From Bradyrhizobium sp. 1(2017) (GTDB lineage Bacteria > Pseudomonadota > Alphaproteobacteria > Rhizobiales > Xanthobacteraceae): a stretch of DNA of 64,000 nt. The notes below the pieces were generated by a model. The model was not told the DNA's origin. It saw only the letters and a list, made by a program, of their open reading frames with translations, and made no database searches. Location: NCBI RefSeq assembly GCF_011602485.2, contig NZ_CP050022.2, positions 1,260,001-1,324,000 of the forward strand, given 5' to 3'. Numbering within the stretch: the first letter of the stretch is position 1; the number at the start of each line of letters is the position of its first letter. Positions 24,931 to 33,089 of this stretch are shown one piece after another. A program made the translations under genes and the position numbers.

Positions 24931-24957
24931 CATGTCATCTCGAACGTGACGCTGGCG

Positions 24958-25506
24958 TCAGCCGCCGCTGCCGCCGATCACGGCCCGGATCGTCTCGTCG
25001 GGCCCGAAGTCCTCGGCGCCCTCGACATAGAGCAGCGCGGCGAGCTTCGAGCGGGCGCGGTTGACGCGGCTCTTGATCGTGCCGACAGCACAGCCGCAGA
25101 TCGAGGCCGCGTCCTCGTACGAGAAGCCGGAGGCGCCGACCAGGATCAGCGCTTCGCGCTGGTCCTGTGGAAGCTTGTCGAGCGCCGTGCGAAACTCCTC
25201 GAACTCGAGATGCGCGTTCTGCGACGGTTGGGTCTTCAGCGTCTTGGCGTAGTTGCCTTCGGCGTCCTCGACCTCCCGCCGCCGCTTGCGATAGTCGGAG
25301 CGGAACAGGTTGCGCAGGATCGTGAACAGCCACGCCGGCAGGTTGGAGCCGGGCTGGAACGAGTCGATGTTGGCCAGCGCGCGAAGCAGCGTCTCCTGCA
25401 CCAAATCGTCGGCGCGGTCCGCATTGCCGCTGAGCGAGATCGCGAACGCGCGCAGGCTCGGCACGGCCGCCAGGATGTCATTACGCAGGGAGTCCGTGAG
25501 AGGCAT
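24958..25506 (-). CDS. ecfG: General stress ECF sigma factor EcfG
   Basis: 182-residue ECF sigma factor. Region 2 has SLSGNADRADDLVQETLLRALANIDSF (~23-50) and WLFTILRNLFRSDYRKRRREVED. Region 4 has LDKLPQDQREALILVGASGFSYEDAASICGCAVGTIKSRVNRARSKL (~110-156). The family directs the alphaproteobacterial general stress response from promoters GGAAC-N16/17-CGTT. The start overlaps the nepR stop (TAATG, sharing one base), so sigma and anti-sigma are translationally coupled. phyR is divergent immediately beyond nepR, which makes the identification firm. Activity is held off by NepR and released when phosphorylated PhyR sequesters NepR. Confidence 0.96.
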   Translation of the reverse strand: MPLTDSLRNDILAAVPSLRAFAISLSGNADRADDLVQETLLRALANIDSFQPGSNLPAWLFTILRNLFRSDYRKRRREVEDAEGNYAKTLKTQPSQNAHLEFEEFRTALDKLPQDQREALILVGASGFSYEDAASICGCAVGTIKSRVNRARSKLAALLYVEGAEDFGPDETIRAVIGGSGG

Positions 25507-25739
25507 TAATCCCTCCCATTGTTGTTGTCGTTGGATCCCCCACCATTTTCCACTTGGGGCGTCGCTCCCGGCGCATCAAGCTTTTTGATCAGTTCTGCGA
25601 ACCGATCCGGAACCCCCTGCCGCACCACGTCGTCGTACATGGCGCGCAGCTGATGGCCGATCCGGGATTGAATCTCCGGAGTGAGCCCTCCCTTGCCGGG
25701 GGTCGTGCTTTTGCTGGCTTGAGACTTGAGATCTTTCAT
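25506..25739 (-). CDS. nepR: Anti-sigma factor NepR
   Basis: 77-residue anti-sigma factor of EcfG. The start is placed at 25739 (MKDLKSQASKS) rather than at the upstream ends of the open frame, because NepR proteins are short and an AGG site precedes this ATG. The conserved core is GLTPEIQSRIGHQLRAMYDDVVRQGVPDRFAELIKKLD (~20-57), the two-helix segment that binds either EcfG or the PhyR sigma-like domain. The C-terminal tail is Asn/Gly-rich and probably disordered. It shares one base with ecfG downstream, favouring balanced synthesis. Confidence 0.93.
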   Translation of the reverse strand: MKDLKSQASKSTTPGKGGLTPEIQSRIGHQLRAMYDDVVRQGVPDRFAELIKKLDAPGATPQVENGGGSNDNNNGRD

Positions 25740-25837
25740 GACCTGTTCCACGTTTCCCCGAGTTAAGTAACTGTAAAATCGAGAATTTCTCTCAACCGGG
25801 AGCCGTTCCCTGGATAGGCTCAATTCGAGGTTCGATA

Positions 25838-25864
25838 AAAAGTTCCGCCAATTGCGGAACTTTT
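25838..25864. promoter_or_regulatory. Perfect inverted repeat between nepR and phyR carrying back-to-back GGAAC boxes
   Basis: AAAAGTTCCGC (25838-25848), CAATT, GCGGAACTTTT (25854-25864). It contains the EcfG -35 sequence GGAAC in both orientations, each pointing at one of the divergent genes. Toward phyR, GGAAC (25856-25860) is followed after 16 bp by CGTA (25877-25880), one base from the CGTT consensus. Toward nepR no CGTT is found at the proper distance. With its A- and T-runs it also looks like a bidirectional terminator, an odd place for one. Confidence 0.55.
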
Positions 25865-25960
25865 CTCGGGCTGCGGCGTAGTCAGCACAGCAGGGGAACC
25901 CGGGCCCCCCGCGTAATCGCCCTGGATCTTAAGGCCGGCCCGAAGATGAATGGAGTGGGG

Positions 25961-26767
25961 ATGTCCCGTTCACAGCTCGTTGCTGAACACTTGCCGTTGT
26001 TGCGCCGGTATGCGCGCGCCCTGACGGGCAGCCAAGCCTCCGGTGACGCCTATGTCGCAGCCATGTTGGAAGCCATGCTGGGGGACCCGTCGGTGCTCGA
26101 CGAGAGCCATGGACCCCGCGCCGGCCTGTTCCGACTGTTCACCCAGATCTGGAATTCGGTCTCCGTCAACGACGATGCCGAGGTGACGACGCTTCCGATG
26201 CCGCCGGAGCGTCGGCTCTCGAACATCACGCCGCTGCCGCGGCAGGCCTTCCTCCTGCTCTCGCTCGAGGGATTCTCCGAGGAGGAAGTCGGTTTCATCC
26301 TCGGCACTGACGTCGCGGAGACGCGGCGCCTTGCGGATACCGCTGGACGCGAGATGGCGGCCGAGATCGCCACCGACGTGCTGATCATCGAGGACGAGAC
26401 TTTCATCGCCATGGACCTCGAGAGCCTGGTGAAGAATCTCGGCCACAACGTCGTCGGCGTCGCGCGCACCCATGCCGATGCGGTGGCACTCGCCAAGAAC
26501 AAGCGGCCCGGCCTGATCCTCGCCGACATCCAGCTTGCCGACGGCTCGTCGGGCCTCGACGCCGTGAACGAGCTGCTCCGCACCTTCGAGGTGCCGGTGG
26601 TGTTCATCACTGCCTATCCCGAGCGCTTCCTCACCGGCGAGCGCCCCGAGCCGGCGTTCCTGATCTCAAAACCGTTCCAGCCGGCAATGGTATCGGCGGT
26701 CGCGAGTCAGGCTCTGTTCTTCCAGCGCAACTCGCGCAACCGCACACCCAAGGCGCCGGCGGCGTAA
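25961..26767 (+). CDS. phyR: General stress response regulator PhyR
   Basis: 268-residue anti-anti-sigma response regulator. The start at 25961 (MSRSQLVAEHLPLL) is preferred over ATG 25946 because GGAG lies just before it. Residues ~1-130 are the sigma-like domain (LPLLRRYARALTGSQASGDAYV, TPLPRQAFLLLSLEGFSEEEVGFIL) that mimics EcfG and captures NepR. Residues ~138-258 are a receiver domain: acidic pocket IIEDE, phospho-acceptor Asp189 in LILADIQLADG, Thr in VFITAYPE and Lys in ISKPF. Phosphorylation opens the protein to bind NepR. No HWE/HisKA2 kinase gene is in the window. A strong terminator follows the gene. Confidence 0.96.
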   Translation: MSRSQLVAEHLPLLRRYARALTGSQASGDAYVAAMLEAMLGDPSVLDESHGPRAGLFRLFTQIWNSVSVNDDAEVTTLPMPPERRLSNITPLPRQAFLLLSLEGFSEEEVGFILGTDVAETRRLADTAGREMAAEIATDVLIIEDETFIAMDLESLVKNLGHNVVGVARTHADAVALAKNKRPGLILADIQLADGSSGLDAVNELLRTFEVPVVFITAYPERFLTGERPEPAFLISKPFQPAMVSAVASQALFFQRNSRNRTPKAPAA

Positions 26768-26790
26768 GGCGCCATCTCGCGAAACGATCT

Positions 26791-26823
26791 GATCCGGCGT
26801 GCTGCAAGGCACGCCGGATTTTT
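26791..26823 (+). terminator. Rho-independent terminator after phyR
   Basis: ATCCGGCGTGC (26791-26801), loop TGCAAG, GCACGCCGGAT (26808-26818), then a run of T to 26823. The 11-bp perfect GC-rich stem plus U-run is a textbook terminator, 24 bp past the phyR stop. Confidence 0.9.
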
Positions 26824-26901
26824 CGTGCCGCCGTCCGCGCTTGACGCGGATCGATTTCACCGCTCATACCTCATGCATTGATCCCAGTCGGAGACGTGCA
26901 C

Positions 26902-27501
26902 ATGGACCAAGCGTTGCTCGATCGCCTCGCCATCCGCGACCTCGTCGAGAACTGGGCGGTGTGGCGCGATGCCGGTGACTGGGAGCGCTTTGCGACCGTC
27001 TGGCACGAGGAAGGCTGGATGTCCGCCACCTGGTTTCAGGGACCGGCACGGGATTTCATGCGGGTCAGCCAGGAGGGCTTCGCCAAGGGCGTGCGCATCC
27101 TGCATTTCCTCGGCGGCACCAGCATCGACCTCGAAGGCGTGCGGGCCATCGCCCAGACCAAGATGACGATCTCGCAGCGCGCCCTGGTGCACGATGTGCT
27201 CTGCGACGTCGTCTGCACCGGGCGCTTCTACGATTTCCTGGAGAAGCGGCAGGGGAAGTGGGGCATCGTTCGCCGCCAGCCGATCTACGAGAAGGACCGG
27301 ATCGACCCGGTCGATCCCGCCGCGCCGCTGCAGCTCGACCAGAAAGCGCTCGCCGCGCTCCCTGAAGGTTACCGCCATCTCGCCTACATGCAGGAGCTGA
27401 TCGGCTACAAGGTCAAGCGCGACATGCCCGGCCTCGTCGGGCCCGAGGTGGAGAAGCTCTACGGCGAGGGGAGGGACTGGCTGTCCGGGACAGCCAAATA
27501 A
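26902..27501 (+). CDS. Nuclear transport factor 2 (SnoaL)-like family protein
   Basis: 199-residue cytosolic protein of the NTF2-like superfamily. The start at 26902 is chosen because GGAGA (26890-26894) precedes it with 7-nt spacing; ATG 26878 lacks a site. LLDRLAIRDLVENWAVWRDAGDWERFATVWHEEGW (~4-38) is the typical helix-helix entry of this fold, and GRFYDFLEKRQGKWGIVRRQPIYEKD (~105-130) gives the paired strands. The superfamily includes dehydratases, isomerases and ring-hydroxylating dioxygenase small subunits, so function cannot be assigned. It follows phyR but is separated from it by a strong terminator. Confidence 0.75.
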   Translation: MDQALLDRLAIRDLVENWAVWRDAGDWERFATVWHEEGWMSATWFQGPARDFMRVSQEGFAKGVRILHFLGGTSIDLEGVRAIAQTKMTISQRALVHDVLCDVVCTGRFYDFLEKRQGKWGIVRRQPIYEKDRIDPVDPAAPLQLDQKALAALPEGYRHLAYMQELIGYKVKRDMPGLVGPEVEKLYGEGRDWLSGTAK

Positions 27502-27533
27502 TCCAAAGCAAGAATGGGCCCAGACAAAAGTAA

Positions 27534-27562
27534 GGCGCGACTGGCATCACCACAGTCGCGCC
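27534..27562. terminator. Stem-loop after the NTF2-like gene (no U-run)
   Basis: GGCGCGACTG (27534-27543), 9-nt loop, CAGTCGCGCC (27553-27562). A perfect 10-bp stem 33 bp past the stop. It lacks a T-tract, so intrinsic termination is uncertain; RNA 3'-end protection is an alternative. The remainder of 27502-27765 shows nothing recognisable. Confidence 0.45.
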
Positions 27563-27765
27563 CTACGTCGCCGGCTTATGGGGCAGGGGGGAATAGCCGG
27601 CTGCTGAGACGACTCCCCGGCGCCGGACTCGTTCCACGGCTTCCGAAATATTTTGCAGGCCCGCGACTTTTCTCGCACACGGTTAAGTGATCGTGATGGC
27701 CAAGAACTCCTGATCCTCCGCCCGCGTTGTTCCCGCGATCGCCATGGGGCGAGGGATCGACAGCC

Positions 27766-28194
27766 ATGTCACAGATTCAAAAGGTATTTTTAGGCGCCGT
27801 CGCGATTGCCGCAACGCTCGGCGCGGTGCAATTGGCCTCCGGCCACGATCTGGCCGACCGCTGGCAGGCGGTCGCCGACCTGCCCAGCCACAGCACAAAC
27901 CTGGCGCCGAGCCATAACGTCAATCGTGCCGGCAAGGCCGACCGCCTGGCCGAGATCAAGCAGGCGCCCGTTCCCACCCGAACCGTGTCGATGCGGTTGA
28001 ACGACCTCGCCGATACGTCAGTGCTGCTGCGCGTCCCCGCGGTGATCGAAACCGGCAACGCCAAGCCGCCGGTGCTGCTCCAGAACCAGACCCAGAAGAA
28101 GAACCGCAGCAAGCCGACCATCGCCTGCGAGCCGATGGTCAGCTCCCTGACGGAGGTCGCAAAGCTGCTCCAGCCCGGCCGCTGCGTGACCTGA
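27766..28194 (+). CDS. Exported conserved hypothetical protein
   Basis: 142-residue protein of unknown function. The start at 27766 (MSQIQKVFLGAVAIAATLGAVQLASG) follows a GAGGGA site and gives a clear signal peptide or single N-terminal anchor; the longer frame adds an unconserved piece. The C-terminus ends with CEPMVSSLTEVAKLLQPGRCVT. These are two Cys residues 18 apart that could form a disulfide, with a Gln-Pro-Gly-Arg-Cys motif I associate with small exported bradyrhizobial proteins. A Lys/Asn-rich linker precedes it. It lies between the NTF2-like gene and htpG, separated from htpG by a strong hairpin. No function proposed. Confidence 0.7.
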   Translation: MSQIQKVFLGAVAIAATLGAVQLASGHDLADRWQAVADLPSHSTNLAPSHNVNRAGKADRLAEIKQAPVPTRTVSMRLNDLADTSVLLRVPAVIETGNAKPPVLLQNQTQKKNRSKPTIACEPMVSSLTEVAKLLQPGRCVT

Positions 28195-28215
28195 TCTGCA
28201 CCGGTCCGCGGACAT

Positions 28216-28240
28216 ATCGTCCTCCCGGCGGGAGGACGAT
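28216..28240 (+). terminator. Strong hairpin upstream of htpG
   Basis: ATCGTCCTCCC (28216-28226), loop GGC, GGGAGGACGAT (28230-28240): an 11-bp perfect stem 22 bp after the stop of the exported protein gene and 12 bp before the putative htpG promoter. The following CCTTCACG is not a proper U-run, so it is a probable but not classical terminator. Confidence 0.5.
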
Positions 28241-28252
28241 CCTTCACGTGCA

Positions 28253-28280
28253 CTTGATCCCCTGTCCCTTCGCGTTATAT
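28253..28280 (+). promoter_or_regulatory. Candidate heat-shock (RpoH-type) promoter of htpG
   Basis: CTTGAT (28253-28258) and CGTTATAT (28273-28280), with 16 bp between CTTG and CGTTATAT. The -35 CTTG is the hallmark of RpoH promoters and the -10 is acceptable for alphaproteobacteria. It is correctly placed ~35 bp before the htpG ATG, in front of a well-known heat-shock gene. Confidence 0.5.
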
Positions 28281-28318
28281 CCCGGGTTTCTTCCTCTTCG
28301 TTTTGACCGGGTAAACGC

Positions 28319-30196
28319 ATGACGACGTCAGACACGGCTGTGCATACGCAGCCTTTCCAGGCCGAGGTTTCCGAGCTTCTGCACCTCATGGTGCACTCCG
28401 TTTATTCGGAGACCGACATCTTCCTGCGCGAGCTTGTCTCCAACGCCTCGGATGCCTGCGACAAGCTGCGCTATGAGGCGATCGCAAGCCCGGCGCTGCT
28501 GGGCGAGGGGGACGCGCTCAAGATTCGCATCATCCCGGACAAGACCGCGGGGACACTCACCATCGCCGACAACGGCATCGGCATGGAGCGGCAGGAGCTG
28601 ATCGACCATCTCGGCACCATCGCCCGCTCCGGCACCAAGGCCTTCGTGTCGAAGCTGAAGGAGGCCAAGGACGGCCTCGGCCTGATCGGCCAGTTCGGCG
28701 TCGGCTTCTATTCCGCCTTCATGGTCGCCGAGAAGATCGTCGTGGTCAGCCGCCGCGCCGGTGAGAGCGATGTCTGGACCTGGACGTCCTCCGGCGGCTC
28801 CGGCTTCGAGATCGCCCGCGCCAGTGACGAGGACGCGGCGCGCGTCGCGCGCGGTACCGAGATCGTTCTGCACCTCAAGGACGACGCCAAGAAATATCTC
28901 GAGACCTACGAGATCGAGCGCATCGTCGGGGCCTATTCCGACAACATCCTGTTTCCCATCGAGCTCGTGCCTGGTGAGGGCGAGCCGCGCCAGATCAATT
29001 CGGCGAGCGCGCTGTGGCAGCGCTCCAAGTCGGAGCTGACGGCGGAGGACTACAAGAAGGCCTATCAGCAGATCGCCTCCGCCTTCGACGATCCCGCGAT
29101 GACGCTGCACTATCGCGCCGAGGGCCGCTATTCCTACGCCGTGCTGCTGTTTGCGCCCTCGGCCAAGCCGTTCGACCTGTTCGAGCCAAATCGCAAGGGC
29201 CGGGTCAAGCTCTACGTCCGCCGCGTCTTCATCACCGATGACGCCGACCTCTTGCCGGGCTACCTCCGCTTCATCCGTGGCGTCGTCGACAGCGAGGATC
29301 TTCCGCTCAACATCTCCCGCGAGATGCTGCAGAACAATCCGCAGCTCGCGCAGATTCGCAAAGCCGTGGCGACCCGCGTCGTGTCCGAGCTCGAAAGCCT
29401 CGCCGAGAAGGATCCGGACAATTTCGTCAAGATCTGGGACGCTTTCGGCGCGGTGCTGAAGGAAGGCATCTACGAGGACTTCGAGCGTCGCGAAAAGCTG
29501 CTTGCGCTGTCGCGTTTCACCACGACGTCGGGGGAGAAGCGGTCGCTGAAGCAGGTGATCGTCGATTTCAAGCCGAACCAGACCGAGATCTACTATCTCG
29601 TCGGCGACAGCATCGAGCGGCTGAAGTCCAATCCGCGGCTCGAGGCCGCGACCGCCCGCGGTATCGAGGTCCTGCTGCTGTCCGATCCCGTCGATGCCTT
29701 CTGGACCTCGATGCCCTCGGAGTTCGACGGCAAGCCGCTGAAATCGCTGAGCCAGGGCGATCTCAACCTCGACCTGATCCCGCGGGTCGACGACAAGGAG
29801 GAGGCGAAGACGGATGAGCCCGAGGCCGACGAGGCCGCCACCATCGCGGTGATCAAGGCCGCCCTCGGCGAGCGCGTCAGCGACGTCAAGGCCTCGACGC
29901 GTCTCACCAGCTCGGCCTCCTGCCTGGTCGCCGACAGCCAGGGGCCGAGCCGCGAGCTGGAGCGCATCCTGGCGCAGCAAAATCGCGGCATGAAGACCAA
30001 GCCGATCCTGGAGATCAATCTGCGCCATCCGATGGTCGGCGCGATCACCAAGGCGCAGGCCGGCTCCAAGGCGGTCGACGATCTCAGCCTGCTCCTGCTC
30101 GAACAGGCGCAGATCCTTGACGGGGAATTGCCGGAAGATCCGGCCGCGTTCGCCGCGAGGCTGAACCGGCTCGTTTTGCGGGGGCTGGGCGGGTAG
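28319..30196 (+). CDS. htpG: Molecular chaperone HtpG (bacterial Hsp90)
   Basis: 625-residue ATP-dependent chaperone. The N-terminal GHKL ATPase domain shows [17 protein letters not shown] (~38-54), [11 protein letters not shown] (~85-95), [13 protein letters not shown] (~125-137) and [12 protein letters not shown] (~180). The middle domain includes [41 protein letters not shown], with the catalytic-loop Arg. The C-terminal dimer domain ends [19 protein letters not shown]. Length matches HtpG. There is no MEEVD tail, as expected in bacteria. It is a single transcription unit with a hairpin and a CTTG-type promoter in front. Confidence 0.97.
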   Translation: MTTSDTAVHTQPFQAEVSELLHLMVHSVYSETDIFLRELVSNASDACDKLRYEAIASPALLGEGDALKIRIIPDKTAGTLTIADNGIGMERQELIDHLGTIARSGTKAFVSKLKEAKDGLGLIGQFGVGFYSAFMVAEKIVVVSRRAGESDVWTWTSSGGSGFEIARASDEDAARVARGTEIVLHLKDDAKKYLETYEIERIVGAYSDNILFPIELVPGEGEPRQINSASALWQRSKSELTAEDYKKAYQQIASAFDDPAMTLHYRAEGRYSYAVLLFAPSAKPFDLFEPNRKGRVKLYVRRVFITDDADLLPGYLRFIRGVVDSEDLPLNISREMLQNNPQLAQIRKAVATRVVSELESLAEKDPDNFVKIWDAFGAVLKEGIYEDFERREKLLALSRFTTTSGEKRSLKQVIVDFKPNQTEIYYLVGDSIERLKSNPRLEAATARGIEVLLLSDPVDAFWTSMPSEFDGKPLKSLSQGDLNLDLIPRVDDKEEAKTDEPEADEAATIAVIKAALGERVSDVKASTRLTSSASCLVADSQGPSRELERILAQQNRGMKTKPILEINLRHPMVGAITKAQAGSKAVDDLSLLLLEQAQILDGELPEDPAAFAARLNRLVLRGLGG

Positions 30197-30317
30197 CTCG
30201 CCCCGCTCACCTTGCCGTCATCTGTCCCTAGGAACAGTCGCCTCCCGCGTGGTGTTATGTCATAGGGAGGCGGCCGGCGTCCGCGCCGCCGCCGCGGACC
30301 TATTCGAGGATCTCTCC

Positions 30318-30596
30318 ATGCGCCTGCCGATCTTGACCCTCACCGCGATTGCCACACTGTTCGTCGCGGCAGATGCCAGCGCCCAGACCTACGATCCGCG
30401 TTACCCCGTGTGCATGCATGTCTACACGCCCGGCGGCTTCGGCGGCGGCGGTGGTGACTATTACGACTGCTCCTTCACCTCGCTGCCGCAGTGCCGCGCC
30501 ACGGCTTCAGGCCGATCGGCAAGCTGTGATGTCAATCCTTACTACGCCTTCGATCAACCGCCGTCGCCGCGCCGGCGTCACAAGAAGGTGCATTAG
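30318..30596 (+). CDS. DUF3551 domain-containing exported protein
   Basis: 92-residue secreted or periplasmic protein. The start at 30318 (MRLPILTLTAIATLFVAADASAQ) gives a Sec signal cleaved after ASA-Q; the open frame extends upstream without a signal. The mature domain has YPVCMHVYTP, a Gly-rich turn, YYDCSFTSLPQCRATASGR and SCDVNPYYA. The four Cys can form two disulfides. DUF3551 proteins are abundant in Bradyrhizobium; their function is unknown. The next gene is a tandem paralogue. A near-consensus EcfG promoter (GGAAC 30231-30235, N17, TGTT) lies upstream, one base off. Confidence 0.82.
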   Translation: MRLPILTLTAIATLFVAADASAQTYDPRYPVCMHVYTPGGFGGGGGDYYDCSFTSLPQCRATASGRSASCDVNPYYAFDQPPSPRRRHKKVH

Positions 30597-30626
30597 CAAT
30601 CCGCGATGCGCGCAGGAACACCTGTC

Positions 30627-30896
30627 ATGCGTTACTCGTTCGGCCTGGTCGTCACCGTCGGTGCGTTGCTTGTGGCTGCGCCGTCTCATGCGCAGACCTT
30701 CGATCCCAGCTTTCCCGTCTGCATGCACGTCTATTCCGGCGCGAATGGTGGTGGCGGGGAGTGGTACGATTGCTCCTTTACCACGCTGCCGCAGTGCCGC
30801 GCGACCGCGTCGGGGCGCGCCGCGGTCTGTGACCTCAATCCGTATTACCCGGTCAATGCGCCGCCCCCGCGTTTGCGTCACAGGCGAATCGGCTAA
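30627..30896 (+). CDS. DUF3551 domain-containing exported protein (tandem paralogue)
   Basis: 89-residue exported protein. The start at 30627 (MRYSFGLVVTVGALLVAAPSHAQ) follows an AGGA site and gives a clean signal peptide; ATG 30606 would add seven residues ahead of it. The mature part FDPSFPVCMHVYSG, EWYDCSFTTLPQCRATASGR and VCDLNPYYPV closely parallels the preceding gene and keeps all four Cys. It lies 30 bp downstream of its copy, so the two are probably co-transcribed. The family is defined by sequence only; no activity can be stated. Confidence 0.82.
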   Translation: MRYSFGLVVTVGALLVAAPSHAQTFDPSFPVCMHVYSGANGGGGEWYDCSFTTLPQCRATASGRAAVCDLNPYYPVNAPPPRLRHRRIG

Positions 30897-31131
30897 CGCC
30901 GGACGGAGCGGCGCCTCCGCTTCGCCCGCAGCTGCCGCCGCCATTTCCTGATCCCTGACAATTCCAGCACCCTGCACCAGCTGTCGCGCGTGCCGCTCCG
31001 GCCGGCTCGGTAAGGGATGGCTAGCGTTAATCGCGCACTAACCGGGGTTTACCCTGCCTCTTAACACCTGGGCAGGGCGGCGCGGGCTAGGCTTGGGCAC
31101 CAGCAGCCACGGCCCCGAGAGAATGAACGGC

Positions 31132-32937
31132 ATGACCACCGGTGTCATCGAGCAACCGAAAGCCGCGCGTGCGCCGTCGGCGTCAAAGATCTGGCTGAAG
31201 GCGATCGAGCTCACCGCGCGGATCGAGACGCTGCCGGGCCGCCTGTTTGCCGACGTCGTCGACGACTGGGCGCGCCGCCAGCCCGATCGCGCGGCGCTCG
31301 TGACCGACGCTGCCACGCTCGATTACGAAGGCCTGTCCAAGAGGATCAACCGCTACGCGCGCTGGGTGCGCTCGGCCGGCGTGGCCAAGGGCGACACCGT
31401 TGCCCTGATCATGCCGAACGGCATCGACTATGTCGCGGCCTGGCTCGGCATCAGCCGGGTCGGCGGGGTGGCCGCGCTGCTCAACACCAGGCTGGTGGGG
31501 CCATCGCTGGCGCATTGCATCGACGTCGCGAAGCCCTCGCATGTCATCGTCGCGCATGAGCTGGCGGAGATGCTGGAGAGCGCCACGCCGCATCTGAAGA
31601 CGCAGGCAAAAGTCTGGACCCACGGGGATGCCCGCAGCGAACGCGCCATCGACGTCGCGCTTGCGGCGCTTGACGATTCGCCCCTTTCGCCGGACGAGCG
31701 TGGCGATGTGACGATCAACGACCGCGCCCTGCTGATCTATACATCCGGCACCACGGGTCTGCCGAAGGCCGCCAGCATCAGTCACCGCCGCATCCTCAAT
31801 TGGGGTTTCTGGTTCGCCGGCCTCACCGGCGCGACGCCTCAGGATCGGCTCTATGACTGCCTGCCGCTGTTCCACTCCGTCGGCGGCATCGTCGCGCCAT
31901 GCAGCATGCTGGCCGCCGGCGGTTCGGTGGTGATTGCGGACAAGTTTTCGGCCTCGCATTTCTGGTCCGACATCGTCCGACACGACTGCACCCTGTTCCA
32001 GTATATCGGCGAGCTCTGCCGTTATCTGCTCAAGGCGCCGCCGTCGGAGTATGAGAACCGGCATCGTCTGCGGCTCGTCTGCGGCAACGGCCTGCGCGGC
32101 GATATCTGGGAAGACTTTCAGGCGCGTTTCGCCATTCCGCGCATCCTCGAATTCTACGCGGCGACCGAAGGCAATTTCTCGCTGTTCAACGTGGAGGGCC
32201 AGCCCGGCGCGATCGGCCGTATTCCGCCGCTGCTGGCGCACCGCTTTCCCGCTGGCATCGTCAAGCTCGACCCCGATGGCGGCGTGCCGCTCCGCAACGA
32301 AGATGGCTTTTGCATCGCCTGCGGCCGCGGCGAGGCCGGCGAAGCGATCGGCCGCATCGGCACCGCCGACCAGGGGGGCGGCCGTTTCGAGGGCTATACC
32401 GACGCAAGCGAGACCGAGAAAAAGATTCTGCGCGATGTCTTCGCCAAGGGCGACGCCTGGTTTCGCACCGGCGATCTGATGCGGCTCGACGACAAGGGCT
32501 TCTTCCATTTTGTCGACCGCATCGGCGACACCTTCCGCTGGAAGGGCGAGAACGTCGCGACGACAGAAGTCAACGACGCCGTGCGCGACTTCACCGGCGT
32601 CGTCGACGCCACCACCTATGGCGTCAGCATTCCCGGCACCGACGGCCGCGCCGGCATGAGCGCCATCGTCGTGAACGAGGGCTTTGACATCGCCACGCTG
32701 CCTGCCCATCTCGCGCAACGCCTGCCGGCCTATGCGCGTCCCGTTTTCATCCGCATCTCCCAAGAGATCGATGCGACCGAGACCTTCAAGCAAAAGAAGG
32801 GAGGGCTCGCGCGCGAAGGCTTCGATCCGGACGCGATAGCGGAGCCGCTGTTCATGCTCGACCCGACAAACGGGGCGTATGTCGCGCTCGATACCGAGGC
32901 CTATGCCCGCATCAACGACGGCACGATCAGGCTGTAA
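31132..32937 (+). CDS. Long-chain acyl-CoA synthetase (FATP/FadD6-like)
   Basis: 601-residue AMP-dependent ligase. The start at 31132 (MTTGVIEQPKAAR) is favoured by a GAGAGA site 9 nt upstream; ATG 31123 is an alternative. The adenylation motif is LIYTSGTTGLPKAASISH (~205-222), with DCLPLFHSVGG (~244), RILEFYAATEGNFSLFN (~340), WFRTGDLMRLDDKGFFHFVDRIGDTFRWKGENVATTEV (~443-480) and ETFKQKKGGL near the C-terminus. These are the fatty-acid-transport-protein type signatures (very-long/long-chain acyl-CoA synthetases). It precedes the ACP operon on the same strand with a 152-bp gap and could provide or recycle acyl-CoA for it. Confidence 0.88.
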   Translation: MTTGVIEQPKAARAPSASKIWLKAIELTARIETLPGRLFADVVDDWARRQPDRAALVTDAATLDYEGLSKRINRYARWVRSAGVAKGDTVALIMPNGIDYVAAWLGISRVGGVAALLNTRLVGPSLAHCIDVAKPSHVIVAHELAEMLESATPHLKTQAKVWTHGDARSERAIDVALAALDDSPLSPDERGDVTINDRALLIYTSGTTGLPKAASISHRRILNWGFWFAGLTGATPQDRLYDCLPLFHSVGGIVAPCSMLAAGGSVVIADKFSASHFWSDIVRHDCTLFQYIGELCRYLLKAPPSEYENRHRLRLVCGNGLRGDIWEDFQARFAIPRILEFYAATEGNFSLFNVEGQPGAIGRIPPLLAHRFPAGIVKLDPDGGVPLRNEDGFCIACGRGEAGEAIGRIGTADQGGGRFEGYTDASETEKKILRDVFAKGDAWFRTGDLMRLDDKGFFHFVDRIGDTFRWKGENVATTEVNDAVRDFTGVVDATTYGVSIPGTDGRAGMSAIVVNEGFDIATLPAHLAQRLPAYARPVFIRISQEIDATETFKQKKGGLAREGFDPDAIAEPLFMLDPTNGAYVALDTEAYARINDGTIRL

Positions 32938-33051
32938 CGCTGCGAAAATCAACAGATGGATCCAGTTTTATCTGAATTGTCCAAGAAGCCATTTACTTCT
33001 GTCGGATAGACAGGCCGCCATGGGGAGGCGGTCAGCAAGGGCCGCCCAATG

Positions 33052-33076
33052 AGCGATAACAACAAGCGATAACAAC
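33052..33076 (+). repeat. Short tandem direct repeat in front of the ACP gene
   Basis: Two copies of AGCGATAACAAC (33052-33063 and 33065-33076), 13-bp period, ending 13 bp before the ACP start. The unit resembles a lac-operator half (GAGCGGATAACAA) lacking one G, though no LacI-family gene is nearby. It may be a regulator binding site or simple sequence expansion in the leader. Confidence 0.5.
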
Positions 33077-33089
33077 GAGCGAGCCAGCC

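Noticed and set aside
25806..25846. EcfG promoter driving nepR-ecfG
   Set aside because: GGAAC boxes exist on the minus strand but no CGTT lies 16-17 bp downstream of either.
28328..30028. A 566-codon frame antisense to htpG
   Set aside because: The sense strand encodes an unmistakable Hsp90; the antisense frame has no family features.
31183..32952. A 589-codon frame antisense to the long-chain acyl-CoA synthetase
   Set aside because: Shadow of a gene with clear ligase motifs; no motif or ribosome site of its own.
33052..33076. True lac operator
   Set aside because: Only a resemblance to one half-site; direct rather than inverted repeats and no LacI-family gene.
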